Shown in pieces: positions 1-8,006 of a stretch of 64,000 bases of DNA. Source of the DNA: Pseudoduganella albidiflava (GTDB lineage: Bacteria > Pseudomonadota > Gammaproteobacteria > Burkholderiales > Burkholderiaceae_D); the NCBI RefSeq assembly GCF_004322755.1, contig NZ_CP036401.1, forward strand, positions 682,001 to 746,000, in the 5' to 3' direction. The notes beneath the pieces are model-generated. The model had not been told where the DNA came from. It searched no databases and saw only the letters and a program-made list of their open reading frames with translations. Each line of letters begins with the position of its first letter. The stretch's first letter is position 1. The translations under genes were made by a program, and so were the position numbers.

Positions 1-430
1 TTGGCCCCGGTGGCGCCACGTACACGGTGAAATCGTTGCTGGCCGGGTTGAACAGCGCCAGGCCGTTCTGCGTGCCGGCCCAGATTCGGCCCTGGCGGTC
101 TTCGTGGAGCGTGGAAACCCGGTCGTGCGGCAGGCTTTTCGGGTCGCCTGCCCGGTTCTGGTAGCGCACCGCCTGGTAGCCGTTGTAGCGGTACAGGCCA
201 TTCACGTGGGTGCCGATCCACATGAAGCCCTGGCGATCCTGCAGCAGCGACAGCATCGACGGTTCGTCGTTGCCGAGCGGCCCCAGCTTCTTGAAGCGCA
301 AGGTCGGCGGTGCGCCGGTGTCGGCCAGCGCCGCGGCCGGGGGCAGGGCAGCTAGCACAAGCAGCACCGTGAATGCTGTCATTGCGGCGGCCCGCAGCGG
401 CCGCGCCAGGTAGAAGAGATGAGCGCGCAT
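1..430 (-). CDS. Two-component regulator propeller sensor, N-terminal part (truncated by window edge)
   Basis: The reverse strand reads from an ATG at 430 to the window edge without a stop. A short basic start and a hydrophobic stretch (about residues 17-35) look like a signal peptide or anchor. Two repeats follow with the pattern D-R-Q-G-x-[IM]-W-[IA]-G-T and a Gly-Leu a few residues on, the hallmark of the periplasmic two-component regulator propeller. In that family such propellers sense extracellular ligands and are usually joined to a Y_Y_Y domain and a histidine kinase or GGDEF output. The output domain lies outside the window, so its nature is unknown. Confidence 0.75.
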   Translation of the reverse strand, partial: MRAHLFYLARPLRAAAMTAFTVLLVLAALPPAAALADTGAPPTLRFKKLGPLGNDEPSMLSLLQDRQGFMWIGTHVNGLYRYNGYQAVRYQNRAGDPKSLPHDRVSTLHEDRQGRIWAGTQNGLALFNPASNDFTVYVAPPGP

Positions 431-526
431 CCGGCGATTATGCCAGCAATCGTTTTCCCTTTATGCAATAAAATGCCGCTCTGTACGGCTATTCTGTGCG
501 TATCCCGCTTGAAACAGGTATTATTC

Positions 527-643
527 GAGGTTGGCCATTCCACCCTTGACAGGGTTGGTGTTCCAGCCTTGGCGTGGTTGGCCGTTCAGCCTCAGCGCGG
601 TTGGCCTCCCGGCCTCAGCGGGGTTGGCAGTCCCGGTTACAGC
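527..643. repeat. Tandem array, about 23-bp unit x5, upstream of the helicase gene
   Basis: Five consecutive units (527-550, 551-573, 574-596, 597-619, 620-643) share a GGTTGGC core and mostly end in CTCAGC or a close variant; units three and four are the most alike. The array fills most of the 256-bp gap between the sensor gene and the helicase gene and would lie in the helicase 5' leader if transcription starts upstream. There are no unique spacers, so it is not a CRISPR array. Confidence 0.85.
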
Positions 644-665
644 AGTAGTTATTTATCGGAAAGCA

Positions 666-679
666 TGGTCGTACGACCA
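666..679. promoter_or_regulatory. 14-bp perfect palindrome and 9-codon upstream frame before the helicase start
   Basis: TGGTCGTACGACCA is a perfect palindrome ending 7 bases before the helicase ATG at 687. An ATG at 665 opens a nine-codon frame (MVVRPIIYV) whose stop at 692-694 overlaps the first codons of the helicase gene. No good Shine-Dalgarno sequence precedes 687, so a regulator operator, an RNA hairpin or translational coupling are all possible. TGGT/ACCA ends occur in operators of GntR-family regulators, but this is only a resemblance. Confidence 0.4.
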
Positions 680-686
680 ATCATTT

Positions 687-2186
687 ATGTCTGACATCGA
701 AACAACCGCCCAGCCTGAGGCGCCCGCCCAGGTGCGTTTCTCCGACTTCGGCCTCTCTCCCGACATCCAGCGCGCCCTCACCGAACAGGGCTACGAACAC
801 CCGACGCCGATCCAGGCGCAGGCGATCCCGGTGGTGTTGCAGGGACGCGACGTGATGGGAGCGGCCCAGACCGGTACCGGTAAAACCGCCGGCTTTTCGC
901 TGCCCATCATCCAGCTGCTGCTGGCGCACGCCAACGCGAGCATGAGCCCCGCGCGCCACCCGGTGCGCGCGCTGATCCTCGCGCCGACCCGCGAGCTGGC
1001 CGTGCAGGTGGCGGAGAATGTCGCGAATTATTGCAAGCACACGCCGCTGCGTTCGACCGTGGTGTACGGCGGCGTCGACATCAAGCCGCAGGCCGCGATC
1101 ATGCGCGGCGGCGTCGAGATCGTGATCGCCACGCCGGGCCGCCTGCTGGACCACGTGGAACAGAAGAACATCTCGCTGTCGCAGGTGCAGATGCTGGTGA
1201 TGGATGAAGCGGACCGCATGCTCGACATGGGCTTCCTGCCGGACCTGCAGCGCATCATCAACCTGCTGCCCAAGCAGCGCCAGAACCTGATGTTCTCGGC
1301 CACCTTCTCGGCCGAGATCAAGAAGCTGGCGGCGACCTTCCTGAGCAACCCGGTCACCATCGAAGTGGCGCGCAGCAATGCCACGGCCGACAAGGTGACC
1401 CAGGTGGTCTACAAGGTCACCGAGGAAAACAAGCGCGACGCCGTCGCCCATATCCTGCGCCAGCGCGAGCTGAAGCAGGTGATCGTCTTCTCGAATACGA
1501 AGATCGGCGCCTCGCGCCTGGCGCGCGGCCTGGAACAGGAAGGCATGAAGGCTTCCGCGATCCACGGCGACAAGACGCAGCAGGAACGCATGGCCGCGCT
1601 GGAAGCGTTCAAGCGCGGTGAAGTGGACGTGCTGGTGGCCACCGACGTGGCGGCGCGCGGCCTCGACATCTCCGACCTGCCGTGCGTGATCAACTACGAC
1701 CTGCCGTACAACGCGGAAGACTACGTGCACCGCATCGGCCGCACCGGCCGCGCCGGCGCCTCGGGCGATGCGATCTCGATCTATTCGGACAAGGACGAGC
1801 GCCTGCTGGCCGATATCGAGAAGCTGATCAAGCAGACCATCAAGCGCGGCGAGCTGGAAGGCTTCCGCCCCGGCGCCCGTGCCAGCGAAGAGCGGGGCGG
1901 CAGCGACCGCCGGCCGCCGCGCCGCGGCGCCGAAGGCGAACGCCCGCAGGGCGGCGGCTATGCCGGTTCCGCCAACGGCGGCTATGCCGGCAATGGCCGC
2001 CCCGGCGCCGACCGCGGTCCGCGCCCGTCCGGCCCGCGCCGCGACAAGGTCGACCCGTGGTTCCTGAAGCCGTACGAGCCGAGCCGCCCGAGCACCGCCT
2101 CGACCACCACCACGCCTTCGTCGTCCGCGCCGTCGAAACCGAAGCCCCGGCTGGCCGCGCTGCTCGGCGGCCTGCGCAAGGAATGA
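687..2186 (+). CDS. rhlE: DEAD-box ATP-dependent RNA helicase, RhlE type
   Basis: A 499-residue cytoplasmic helicase that unwinds short RNA duplexes with ATP; family members act in ribosome assembly, mRNA decay and cold adaptation. In order: Q motif (about 17-47), Walker A AQTGTGKT (about 58-65), PTRELA, DEAD (about 173), SAT (about 203), and the helicase C motif HRIGRTGRAG (about 347). After residue 390 there is a basic Gly/Arg/Pro-rich tail ending in a Ser/Thr/Pro stretch, typical of RhlE. The start MSDIE at 687 is chosen because the Q motif follows at the usual distance. The frame stays open further upstream, but there it runs through a tandem repeat and does not look like protein. A 14-bp stem follows the gene. 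Confidence 0.93.
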   Translation: MSDIETTAQPEAPAQVRFSDFGLSPDIQRALTEQGYEHPTPIQAQAIPVVLQGRDVMGAAQTGTGKTAGFSLPIIQLLLAHANASMSPARHPVRALILAPTRELAVQVAENVANYCKHTPLRSTVVYGGVDIKPQAAIMRGGVEIVIATPGRLLDHVEQKNISLSQVQMLVMDEADRMLDMGFLPDLQRIINLLPKQRQNLMFSATFSAEIKKLAATFLSNPVTIEVARSNATADKVTQVVYKVTEENKRDAVAHILRQRELKQVIVFSNTKIGASRLARGLEQEGMKASAIHGDKTQQERMAALEAFKRGEVDVLVATDVAARGLDISDLPCVINYDLPYNAEDYVHRIGRTGRAGASGDAISIYSDKDERLLADIEKLIKQTIKRGELEGFRPGARASEERGGSDRRPPRRGAEGERPQGGGYAGSANGGYAGNGRPGADRGPRPSGPRRDKVDPWFLKPYEPSRPSTASTTTTPSSSAPSKPKPRLAALLGGLRKE

Positions 2187-2192
2187 ATCGCG

Positions 2193-2224
2193 CGGCCCAG
2201 GCAACGGTCCCGTTGCCTGGGCCG
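2193..2224 (+). terminator. Strong hairpin after rhlE
   Basis: A perfect 14-bp stem (2193-2206 with 2211-2224) and a 4-base loop begin 6 bases after the rhlE stop. There is no T tract, so it may stabilise the mRNA end or act with Rho rather than being a classical terminator. Confidence 0.6.
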
Positions 2225-2287
2225 TTCGCGGCACCGGTATAATCCGGCAATCTTCCATTCTTGCCACGCCTCGCCTGGAGCACGCCA

Positions 2288-3223
2288 GTGTTCGACCTTG
2301 CCAACCGGCGCATCGCGGTGCTCGTCCCCTGCTTCAACGAAGCGGCGACCATCGTTGCCATCGTCCGTGATTTCCAGGCCTGCCTGCCGGGGGCGACCAT
2401 CTACGTATTCGATAACAATTCCACGGACGATACCGCCCGCATCGCCGGGGCGGCCGGCGCCACGGTGCGCTCCGTGGCGCTGCAGGGCAAGGGCAATGTC
2501 ATCCGCCGCATGTTCGCCGATGTCGATGCCGACCTGTATGTGATGGTCGATGGCGACGCCACCTACGACGCAAGCGCGGCGCCGCTGATGGTGCGCAAGC
2601 TGCTGGAAGAGGGGCTCGACATGGTGGTCGGCAAACGCTGTCCGGACGAACAGGATGCCTACCGCGCCGGCCACCGCTTCGGCAACCGGCTGCTGACCAG
2701 TTTCGTGGCGGCCCTGTTCGGTGACCGGTTCTCCGACATGCTGTCCGGCTATCGCGTGTTTTCACGCCGTTACGTCAAGTCGTTCGCCGCGCATTCCTCC
2801 GGCTTTGAAACGGAGACCGAGTTGACCGTGCATGCGCTGCAATTGCGCATGCCGGTCGGCGAATTGCCCACGGTGTACAAGTCGCGTCCGGAAGGCTCGC
2901 TCAGCAAGCTGCATACCTACCGCGACGGGGCCCGCATCCTGTTCATGATCGTCCGGCTGTTCAAGAACGAGCGGCCGCTGCATTTCTTCGGCATCGGCGC
3001 CCTGGCAACGCTGCTGCTCGCGTTGTTCCTGGCCGAGCCGCTCTTCATGACCTGGCTGGAAACGGGCATGGTGCACCGGCTGCCCACGGCGCTGCTGTGC
3101 ACCGGCCTCGGTTTGCTGTCGTTCGTGCTGTTGTCCAGCGGCCTCGTGCTCGATACGGTCACCAAGGGGCGCATCGAGCAAAAGCGCTTCGCTTACCTGG
3201 CCGTGCCACCGCCGGCGCCATGA
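2288..3223 (+). CDS. Family 2 glycosyltransferase with C-terminal membrane segments
   Basis: A 311-residue GT2 enzyme. The GT-A nucleotide-sugar fold is seen in VLVPCFNEAAT near the start, DNNSTDD near residue 45 and the VDGDATYD acidic metal-binding motif near 90. Two hydrophobic segments in the last 90 residues anchor it to the inner membrane. Such enzymes move a sugar onto polyprenyl phosphate or a lipid-linked glycan on the cytoplasmic face. The GTG at 2288 is preferred because GGAG lies 7 bases upstream; a TTG at 2261 would add nine unlikely residues. Its stop overlaps the next gene by 4 bases (ATGA), so the two are co-translated. The exact sugar cannot be read. Confidence 0.85.
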   Translation: MFDLANRRIAVLVPCFNEAATIVAIVRDFQACLPGATIYVFDNNSTDDTARIAGAAGATVRSVALQGKGNVIRRMFADVDADLYVMVDGDATYDASAAPLMVRKLLEEGLDMVVGKRCPDEQDAYRAGHRFGNRLLTSFVAALFGDRFSDMLSGYRVFSRRYVKSFAAHSSGFETETELTVHALQLRMPVGELPTVYKSRPEGSLSKLHTYRDGARILFMIVRLFKNERPLHFFGIGALATLLLALFLAEPLFMTWLETGMVHRLPTALLCTGLGLLSFVLLSSGLVLDTVTKGRIEQKRFAYLAVPPPAP

Positions 3224-4845
3224 CGGCCGGGCAGGGGCAAGGCGGCACGCTGCCCGGCACGGCTGCCTGGCATGCCCTGGTGGCAGGGTCGCCCTGGCTG
3301 GTGCCGCTGCTGTGCGGCCTGCTGTCGATGCTGGCCGGGCAGGACCTGAACTGGGACTTGCAGAATTACCACCTCTACAATCCCCACGCATGGCTGACCG
3401 GCAGGCTCGGCATCGACCTGGCGCCGGGACAATGGCAAAGCTATTTCAACCCCGCCATCGACGTGCCGTATTACCTGGCCTTCACGTATCTGCCGGGCTG
3501 GCTGTGCAGTTTCCTGATGGGCGCCCTGCACGGCCTGAATTTCCCCCTGCTGCTGGTGCTGGTCCGGCGCCTGCTGCCGGAGGGCGGCGGCGCGCACCTG
3601 CCGTTCTGGCTGGCCGCCGCCGGCTGCGCCGGGCCGGGCTTCCTGTCCGGCCTGGGCAACACGATGGGCGACAACCTGACGGCACTGTTCGTGCTGGGCG
3701 CGCTGGCGCTGCTGTTGCGTGCGCCCTTGCGTGCGCCCTTGCCTGCACCTTCCCCTGCATCCTTGCCTGCACCGCTGTTCGTCCCGGCGACCGGCCAGAT
3801 ACTGCTGGCCGGCCTCGTGATGGGCGCCGGAACCGGCTTGAAGCCGACCAACGCCGTGTACGCTCTGGCACTGTGCGTGGCCCTGCTGGTGCTGGATGGT
3901 CCGCCGGCGCGCCGGTTGCGGGCCGCCTTCCTGTTCGGCGTGGCGGTACTGGCCGGCATCGCGCTGTCGGCCGGGCACTGGTACTGGACCATGTGGCACC
4001 AATTCGGCAATCCCTTGTTCCCGCAGTTTAACGACGTGTTCGGCAGCGCGCTGGCGCCACCCATCGGTGTCGGCGATACCGGCTGGCGGCCGCGCACCCT
4101 GATGGAAAAACTGGCGTGGCCGTTCCTCTTCACGCTGGACCCGCGGCGCGTGTGCGAACTGCCGCTGCGGCACCTGGCCTGGCCCGTGCTGTACACGGCG
4201 GGCATCGCCCTGCTGGCGGCGCTGGCGGCCGGCCGGCGGCGCCTGGCCGCCATTCCCCGCGAAGTGCGGCTGCTGATGGTCTTCGGCGCGGTGGCCTACC
4301 TGCTGTGGATGAACCTGTTCAGCATCTACCGCTACCTGGCGCCGCTGGAATTGCTGGCACCGGTGCTGTGCTGGCTGGTGCTCGCTGCGCTGCTGCCGGG
4401 CCGGCGCGTGCTGGCGGCGTGGTGCGTCGGCCTGTGTGCCTGTTCCTTCGTCACCGTGGAGAACTGGGGCCATGCCATCGGGGTCAAGCCCCTGTCGGTG
4501 GAGGTGCCCGCGCTGCCCGCGCCGGCGCGCAGCATCGTGTATATCGTGGAAGCGCCAGCCGGCTGGCTGGTGCCGTTCTTCCCGCCCGAAGTGGCGTTCG
4601 TGTCGCTGGGGGCGGGCTTTCCGGAATCGCCCGGGTGGCTGCGGCGGGCCGCCGCGATCCGCGCGTCGCGCCCCGGTCCGGCTTATGTGATGCTGCCGGC
4701 ACTGCGCGGCGAACCCGACCTGCAGCGTGCCGCCGCCACGCTGCAACGCTACGGCCTGGCGCTGGATGGCGACTGCCGCCCCTATCGGGTGAGTGCGGGG
4801 CGGGCCGTGCTGTCCTACGTGTTTTGCGGCGTGCAGCCGCGCTGA
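3220..4845 (+). CDS. Polytopic membrane protein, probable GT-C type glycosyltransferase-like
   Basis: A 541-residue protein with roughly ten or more hydrophobic segments and a soluble C-terminal part of about 90 residues. The N-terminal region contains an Asp-rich loop (QDLNWDLQNYH) between the first membrane segments, as in GT-C enzymes that use lipid-phosphate sugars, but no family motif allows a firm call. It overlaps the upstream GT2 by 4 bases, suggesting that the GT2 makes a lipid-linked sugar for this protein. Residues 166-185 are a run of 4-residue repeats of the LRAP/LPAP type, encoded by five 12-bp DNA units at 3715-3774. It ends 3 bases from the convergent GtrA gene, with no terminator between. 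Confidence 0.7.
   Translation: MTAGQGQGGTLPGTAAWHALVAGSPWLVPLLCGLLSMLAGQDLNWDLQNYHLYNPHAWLTGRLGIDLAPGQWQSYFNPAIDVPYYLAFTYLPGWLCSFLMGALHGLNFPLLLVLVRRLLPEGGGAHLPFWLAAAGCAGPGFLSGLGNTMGDNLTALFVLGALALLLRAPLRAPLPAPSPASLPAPLFVPATGQILLAGLVMGAGTGLKPTNAVYALALCVALLVLDGPPARRLRAAFLFGVAVLAGIALSAGHWYWTMWHQFGNPLFPQFNDVFGSALAPPIGVGDTGWRPRTLMEKLAWPFLFTLDPRRVCELPLRHLAWPVLYTAGIALLAALAAGRRRLAAIPREVRLLMVFGAVAYLLWMNLFSIYRYLAPLELLAPVLCWLVLAALLPGRRVLAAWCVGLCACSFVTVENWGHAIGVKPLSVEVPALPAPARSIVYIVEAPAGWLVPFFPPEVAFVSLGAGFPESPGWLRRAAAIRASRPGPAYVMLPALRGEPDLQRAAATLQRYGLALDGDCRPYRVSAGRAVLSYVFCGVQPR
3715..3774. repeat. In-frame tandem array, 12-bp unit x5
   Basis: Units at 3715, 3727, 3739, 3751 and 3763. The first two are identical (TTGCGTGCGCCC) and the others diverge at 2-4 positions. 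It adds a Pro/Ala/Leu linker inside a membrane-protein loop and keeps the frame because the unit is four codons long. Confidence 0.9.
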
Positions 4846-4848
4846 CAC

Positions 4849-5268
4849 TCAGCCCGCGCTGCCGCGGAACGTAAACGTCTTGTGCAGCACGTAGGTCAGC
4901 ACCGGCCCGCACAGCAGCACCATGCCGAGGCCGGCCAGGTAATGCCACTTCATCCATTCGGCCAGGCCGGACAGCAGCAGCGTCAATACCAGGCTCAGCA
5001 TCGAGACGGCAACGAACTTGCGATAGCGTTCCCAGCTGGGGCTCTGGCGGAATGTGAGCCTGCAGTTGGCGAAGTAGGAAAACGTATTGGCGAGCGCGAA
5101 CCCGGCGGCGTTGGCGGCCACCGGGTTGGCCAGGCCCGTTTCGACCAGCGCGATCACCGCGCCGGAGTGGAGCAGCGTGTTGAGCACGCCAATGATCCCG
5201 AAGGCCAGCAAGGCGCTGTGCCGCGCCAGCAGTGCCTTGAGCGCGTCCAGCCTAAGCGCGTTCAACAC
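4849..5268 (-). CDS. GtrA-family small membrane protein
   Basis: 139 residues with four hydrophobic segments and the GtrA-family pattern: GxxxTxxxxxxxxxL near the start, a central NTFSYFANCRLTF and a C-terminal KTFTF. GtrA proteins are thought to flip undecaprenyl-phosphate-linked glucose, or to act as partners of GtrB-type glycosyltransferases in O-antigen or teichoic acid modification. It overlaps the upstream GT2 gene (5252-6226) by 17 bases, the usual GtrA/GtrB pairing. It is the last gene of a reverse operon starting at about 15330. Confidence 0.88.
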   Translation of the reverse strand: MLNALRLDALKALLARHSALLAFGIIGVLNTLLHSGAVIALVETGLANPVAANAAGFALANTFSYFANCRLTFRQSPSWERYRKFVAVSMLSLVLTLLLSGLAEWMKWHYLAGLGMVLLCGPVLTYVLHKTFTFRGSAG

Positions 5269-6226
5269 GGTCCTCCGCCACGCCTGCCGCGCTCCCGGTG
5301 GTGTGCTCTTCGCGCACCAGGTAGACCGGGCGGCGCTTCACCTCATGGTAGATGCGGCCGACATATTCACCCAGCACGCCGATGCCGATCAGCTGCACGC
5401 CGCCGATGAACATCACGCTGGCCATCAGCGAAGCGTAGCCTGGCGTGTCGATGCCGAACACCAGCGTCTTGACGACGATGACCGAGGCATAGACCAGGGC
5501 CAGCAACGATACGACGAGTCCCACATAGCTCCAGATTTTCAGCGGTACGGTGCTGAAACTGGTGATGCCCTCCAGTGCCAGGTTCCACAGCTTCCACAGG
5601 TTGAAGCTGGAGACACCGGCCACCCGTTCGTTGGGCTGGTAGGGGATGGTCACCGTGCGGAAACCCACCCAGGCGAACAGCCCTTTCATGAAACGGTGGT
5701 TTTCCGGCAGCTGGCGCAGCGCGTCGACCACGCGGCGGTCCATCAGGCGGAAGTCGCCCACGTTCAGCGGCACCTTGACCTGCGAGATCTTGTTGTGGAA
5801 GTGGTAGAACGACACGGCGGACAGCTTTTGCAGCAGGCCGTCGCCCTGGCGGTCGACGCGGCGCGCCAGCACGACTTCGGCGCCTTTTTCCCAGTGCGCC
5901 AGCATGTCGGGCAGCAGTTCCGGCGGATGCTGCAGGTCGGAATCGATCGGCACGACCGCATCGCCGGTGGCGCGGTCCAGGCCGGCCGTGAGCGCCGCTT
6001 CCTTGCCGAAATTGCGCGACAGGTCGACCAGGTGCACACCGCTGTGCAAGGCTTGCGCCTGCAGCAGTTCGGACCAGGTCGCATCGCGGCTGCCATCGTT
6101 GACGGCGACCACTTCGAACTCGTACTGGGGCATGGTGTCGGCAATCTGCCGCACGCGCTGGAAAAATTCCAGCACGTTGCCGGACTCGTTGTAGAACGGC
6201 GCGACGAGCGTAACCCGTTTCTTCAT
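5252..6226 (-). CDS. GtrB/ArnC-like polyprenyl-phosphate glycosyltransferase
   Basis: A 324-residue GT2 enzyme that transfers a sugar from a nucleotide donor to undecaprenyl phosphate. APFYNESGNV (about 10-19), VNDGSRD (about 43) and DSDLQHPPEL (about 95-104) form the GT-A nucleotide and metal sites. Two C-terminal hydrophobic segments (about 230-290) are those of the DPM1/GtrB group. It overlaps GtrA downstream by 17 bases and the DUF6311-like gene upstream by 4. The three probably form one lipid-linked sugar transfer system: GtrB synthesises, GtrA flips, and the large membrane protein transfers. Confidence 0.9.
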   Translation of the reverse strand: MKKRVTLVAPFYNESGNVLEFFQRVRQIADTMPQYEFEVVAVNDGSRDATWSELLQAQALHSGVHLVDLSRNFGKEAALTAGLDRATGDAVVPIDSDLQHPPELLPDMLAHWEKGAEVVLARRVDRQGDGLLQKLSAVSFYHFHNKISQVKVPLNVGDFRLMDRRVVDALRQLPENHRFMKGLFAWVGFRTVTIPYQPNERVAGVSSFNLWKLWNLALEGITSFSTVPLKIWSYVGLVVSLLALVYASVIVVKTLVFGIDTPGYASLMASVMFIGGVQLIGIGVLGEYVGRIYHEVKRRPVYLVREEHTTGSAAGVAEDRVERA

Positions 6227-7944
6227 CGTTTCATCTCACTGGATTGTGGCTGTGGACGGCACAGGTAGGCGAAGTCGATCGTGGTGCAGCGGGTTGGCGG
6301 CACGGCCGCCAGGATCCGCTCGATCTCGCCCGGCTCGAATGCCGCGGTCTCGAACACGATCGCCGTGTGCGGCGTGAGCCGTGCGGCGATTTCCTGCGCA
6401 TAGTTATCGCACGGCTTGTGGGCACGCGAGATATACCCGGTCGACAGGGTGTAATGGTGCCGCACCGCGTACAGCATGGTCGGCAGCAGGGAATGGCCCG
6501 GCGTGGACTTCGTGGCACAACGGAACGGCGGATAGTAGAGCAGGTCCTTGACGCCAGCGCCAAGGAAGGCATCCCAGCGGGCGGCATCGATGGCGGGGCC
6601 CGGAACATTGGACACCGACGCCCGCACCCGCTTGTGATGCTCGCGCAAGTCCACCATCTGGATCACGCCCAGCAGCAGCAGTGCCGCGATGGCATGGCGG
6701 CGGTCCAGGTAGCGGTGCATCGTCAGCACGCCGAACACCACGATCGCATAGCCCACTGGCCAGAAGAAGCGGCCGGAGGAACGGAACATGTCCTTCAGTG
6801 GGCCGAGCAGGTTCAGCACGCTGAAGTCGTAGACATGCACCTTGCCGAAGTAGGCCGTATTGGAGACCGCATAGACCGTCAGCATGGCCAGCAGCACCAG
6901 CAGGGCGCGATGGCGCCGTGCCAGGCCGGGATCGCGCTGCCTGCGCATGCGCCATGCGAGGCCGGCCGCCACGAGCACGCCGAGCCCCAGGTAGTTGTAG
7001 CCTTCACCCTGGCCGTCATGCGGCAGGCTGGTGGGAATCGCCAGCACCGAGCCGCCCGTGAACGGCGCCATGATGTTCATCGAATAGTAGCCGAAGCCCC
7101 ATTCGGTGTTGCCGCCCTTTGCCAGCGGAAGCATGGTCATGCCCAGCGACAGTGCCAGCAAGCCGTAGACGGCAACCACCACGACCGCCATGCGGGCGGC
7201 ATTGGCGCGGTTCAGGTGGCGCAGCACATCGGCCAGGAAAATGGCCGACAGCATGGCGCACAGGTAGATGTTGATGTAGAACGCCATCGGGATCATGGCC
7301 AGCCACGCGCCGGCCGACAGGCGGCCCAGCCGCCCGCTGCGCAGATAGATGGCGATGCCGAACAGCAGCAGCCACTGCGCCATCAGGCTCAGGTGATTGA
7401 TGCGGATCGTCAGCGCGGGGAAGCTGGCCAGCAGGATGGCCAGCACCGACAGCGTCACCCAGCCGCGCACGCGTGCCTCGCGGCAGATCCACCAGGCGCC
7501 CACGCCCTGCAGGGTGAAGCACAGCGCGATCCAGATGCCGTACGGGTTGCGCATCGGCGTATCGGGACCGTGCTGGACCAGTTTCAGCAGCACCGCATAC
7601 AGGGGCACGGCATCGAGGAACGTGGCCAGCGTGCCTTCCGGCGCGTTCAGCGACGTGATGCGCAGGATCGGCCAGTGCCAGGGCTCGCGCACGAAGGCGT
7701 TGTAGCCGGCGATGTACTGGGTCAGGTCGGCGCTTTCCTGCAGCCAGAAGGCGCCGTGGCCGCGCAGGAACGTTGCCGAGAACAGCCAGCACGCATAGCC
7801 CAGCGTGATCAGCGCGGCCCAGGCCAGGCCGGCGGCGCCATCGGAACGGCGCCACCAGGGCTGCGCGGGATCGGTCAGGTGGACCGACCGGGCGGCGGGC
7901 TGGGCCGGAACGACCCGGCCGATCAGTGCGCGCAATGCGCTCAT
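6223..7944 (-). CDS. Large membrane protein, DUF6311-like (probable lipid-sugar-dependent transferase)
   Basis: 573 residues, about ten or more membrane segments and a soluble C-terminal part of about 130 residues. The early part (WLQESADLTQYIAGYNAF, then a region with LNAPEG) resembles the DUF6311 family; this is from memory and not checked. Placed directly before GtrB and GtrA, it occupies the position of the serotype-specific GtrC transferase, so the inferred role is transfer of the flipped sugar to a periplasmic glycan. 62 bases separate it from the GT4 gene upstream, so the operon may have an internal start here. Confidence 0.65.
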   Translation of the reverse strand: MSALRALIGRVVPAQPAARSVHLTDPAQPWWRRSDGAAGLAWAALITLGYACWLFSATFLRGHGAFWLQESADLTQYIAGYNAFVREPWHWPILRITSLNAPEGTLATFLDAVPLYAVLLKLVQHGPDTPMRNPYGIWIALCFTLQGVGAWWICREARVRGWVTLSVLAILLASFPALTIRINHLSLMAQWLLLFGIAIYLRSGRLGRLSAGAWLAMIPMAFYINIYLCAMLSAIFLADVLRHLNRANAARMAVVVVAVYGLLALSLGMTMLPLAKGGNTEWGFGYYSMNIMAPFTGGSVLAIPTSLPHDGQGEGYNYLGLGVLVAAGLAWRMRRQRDPGLARRHRALLVLLAMLTVYAVSNTAYFGKVHVYDFSVLNLLGPLKDMFRSSGRFFWPVGYAIVVFGVLTMHRYLDRRHAIAALLLLGVIQMVDLREHHKRVRASVSNVPGPAIDAARWDAFLGAGVKDLLYYPPFRCATKSTPGHSLLPTMLYAVRHHYTLSTGYISRAHKPCDNYAQEIAARLTPHTAIVFETAAFEPGEIERILAAVPPTRCTTIDFAYLCRPQPQSSEMKR

Positions 7945-8006
7945 AGCGTTGACTCCATGACGGCGGTGCCGGAAACGATATCAGTAAAGTGGTGCATGGG
8001 ACCGCG

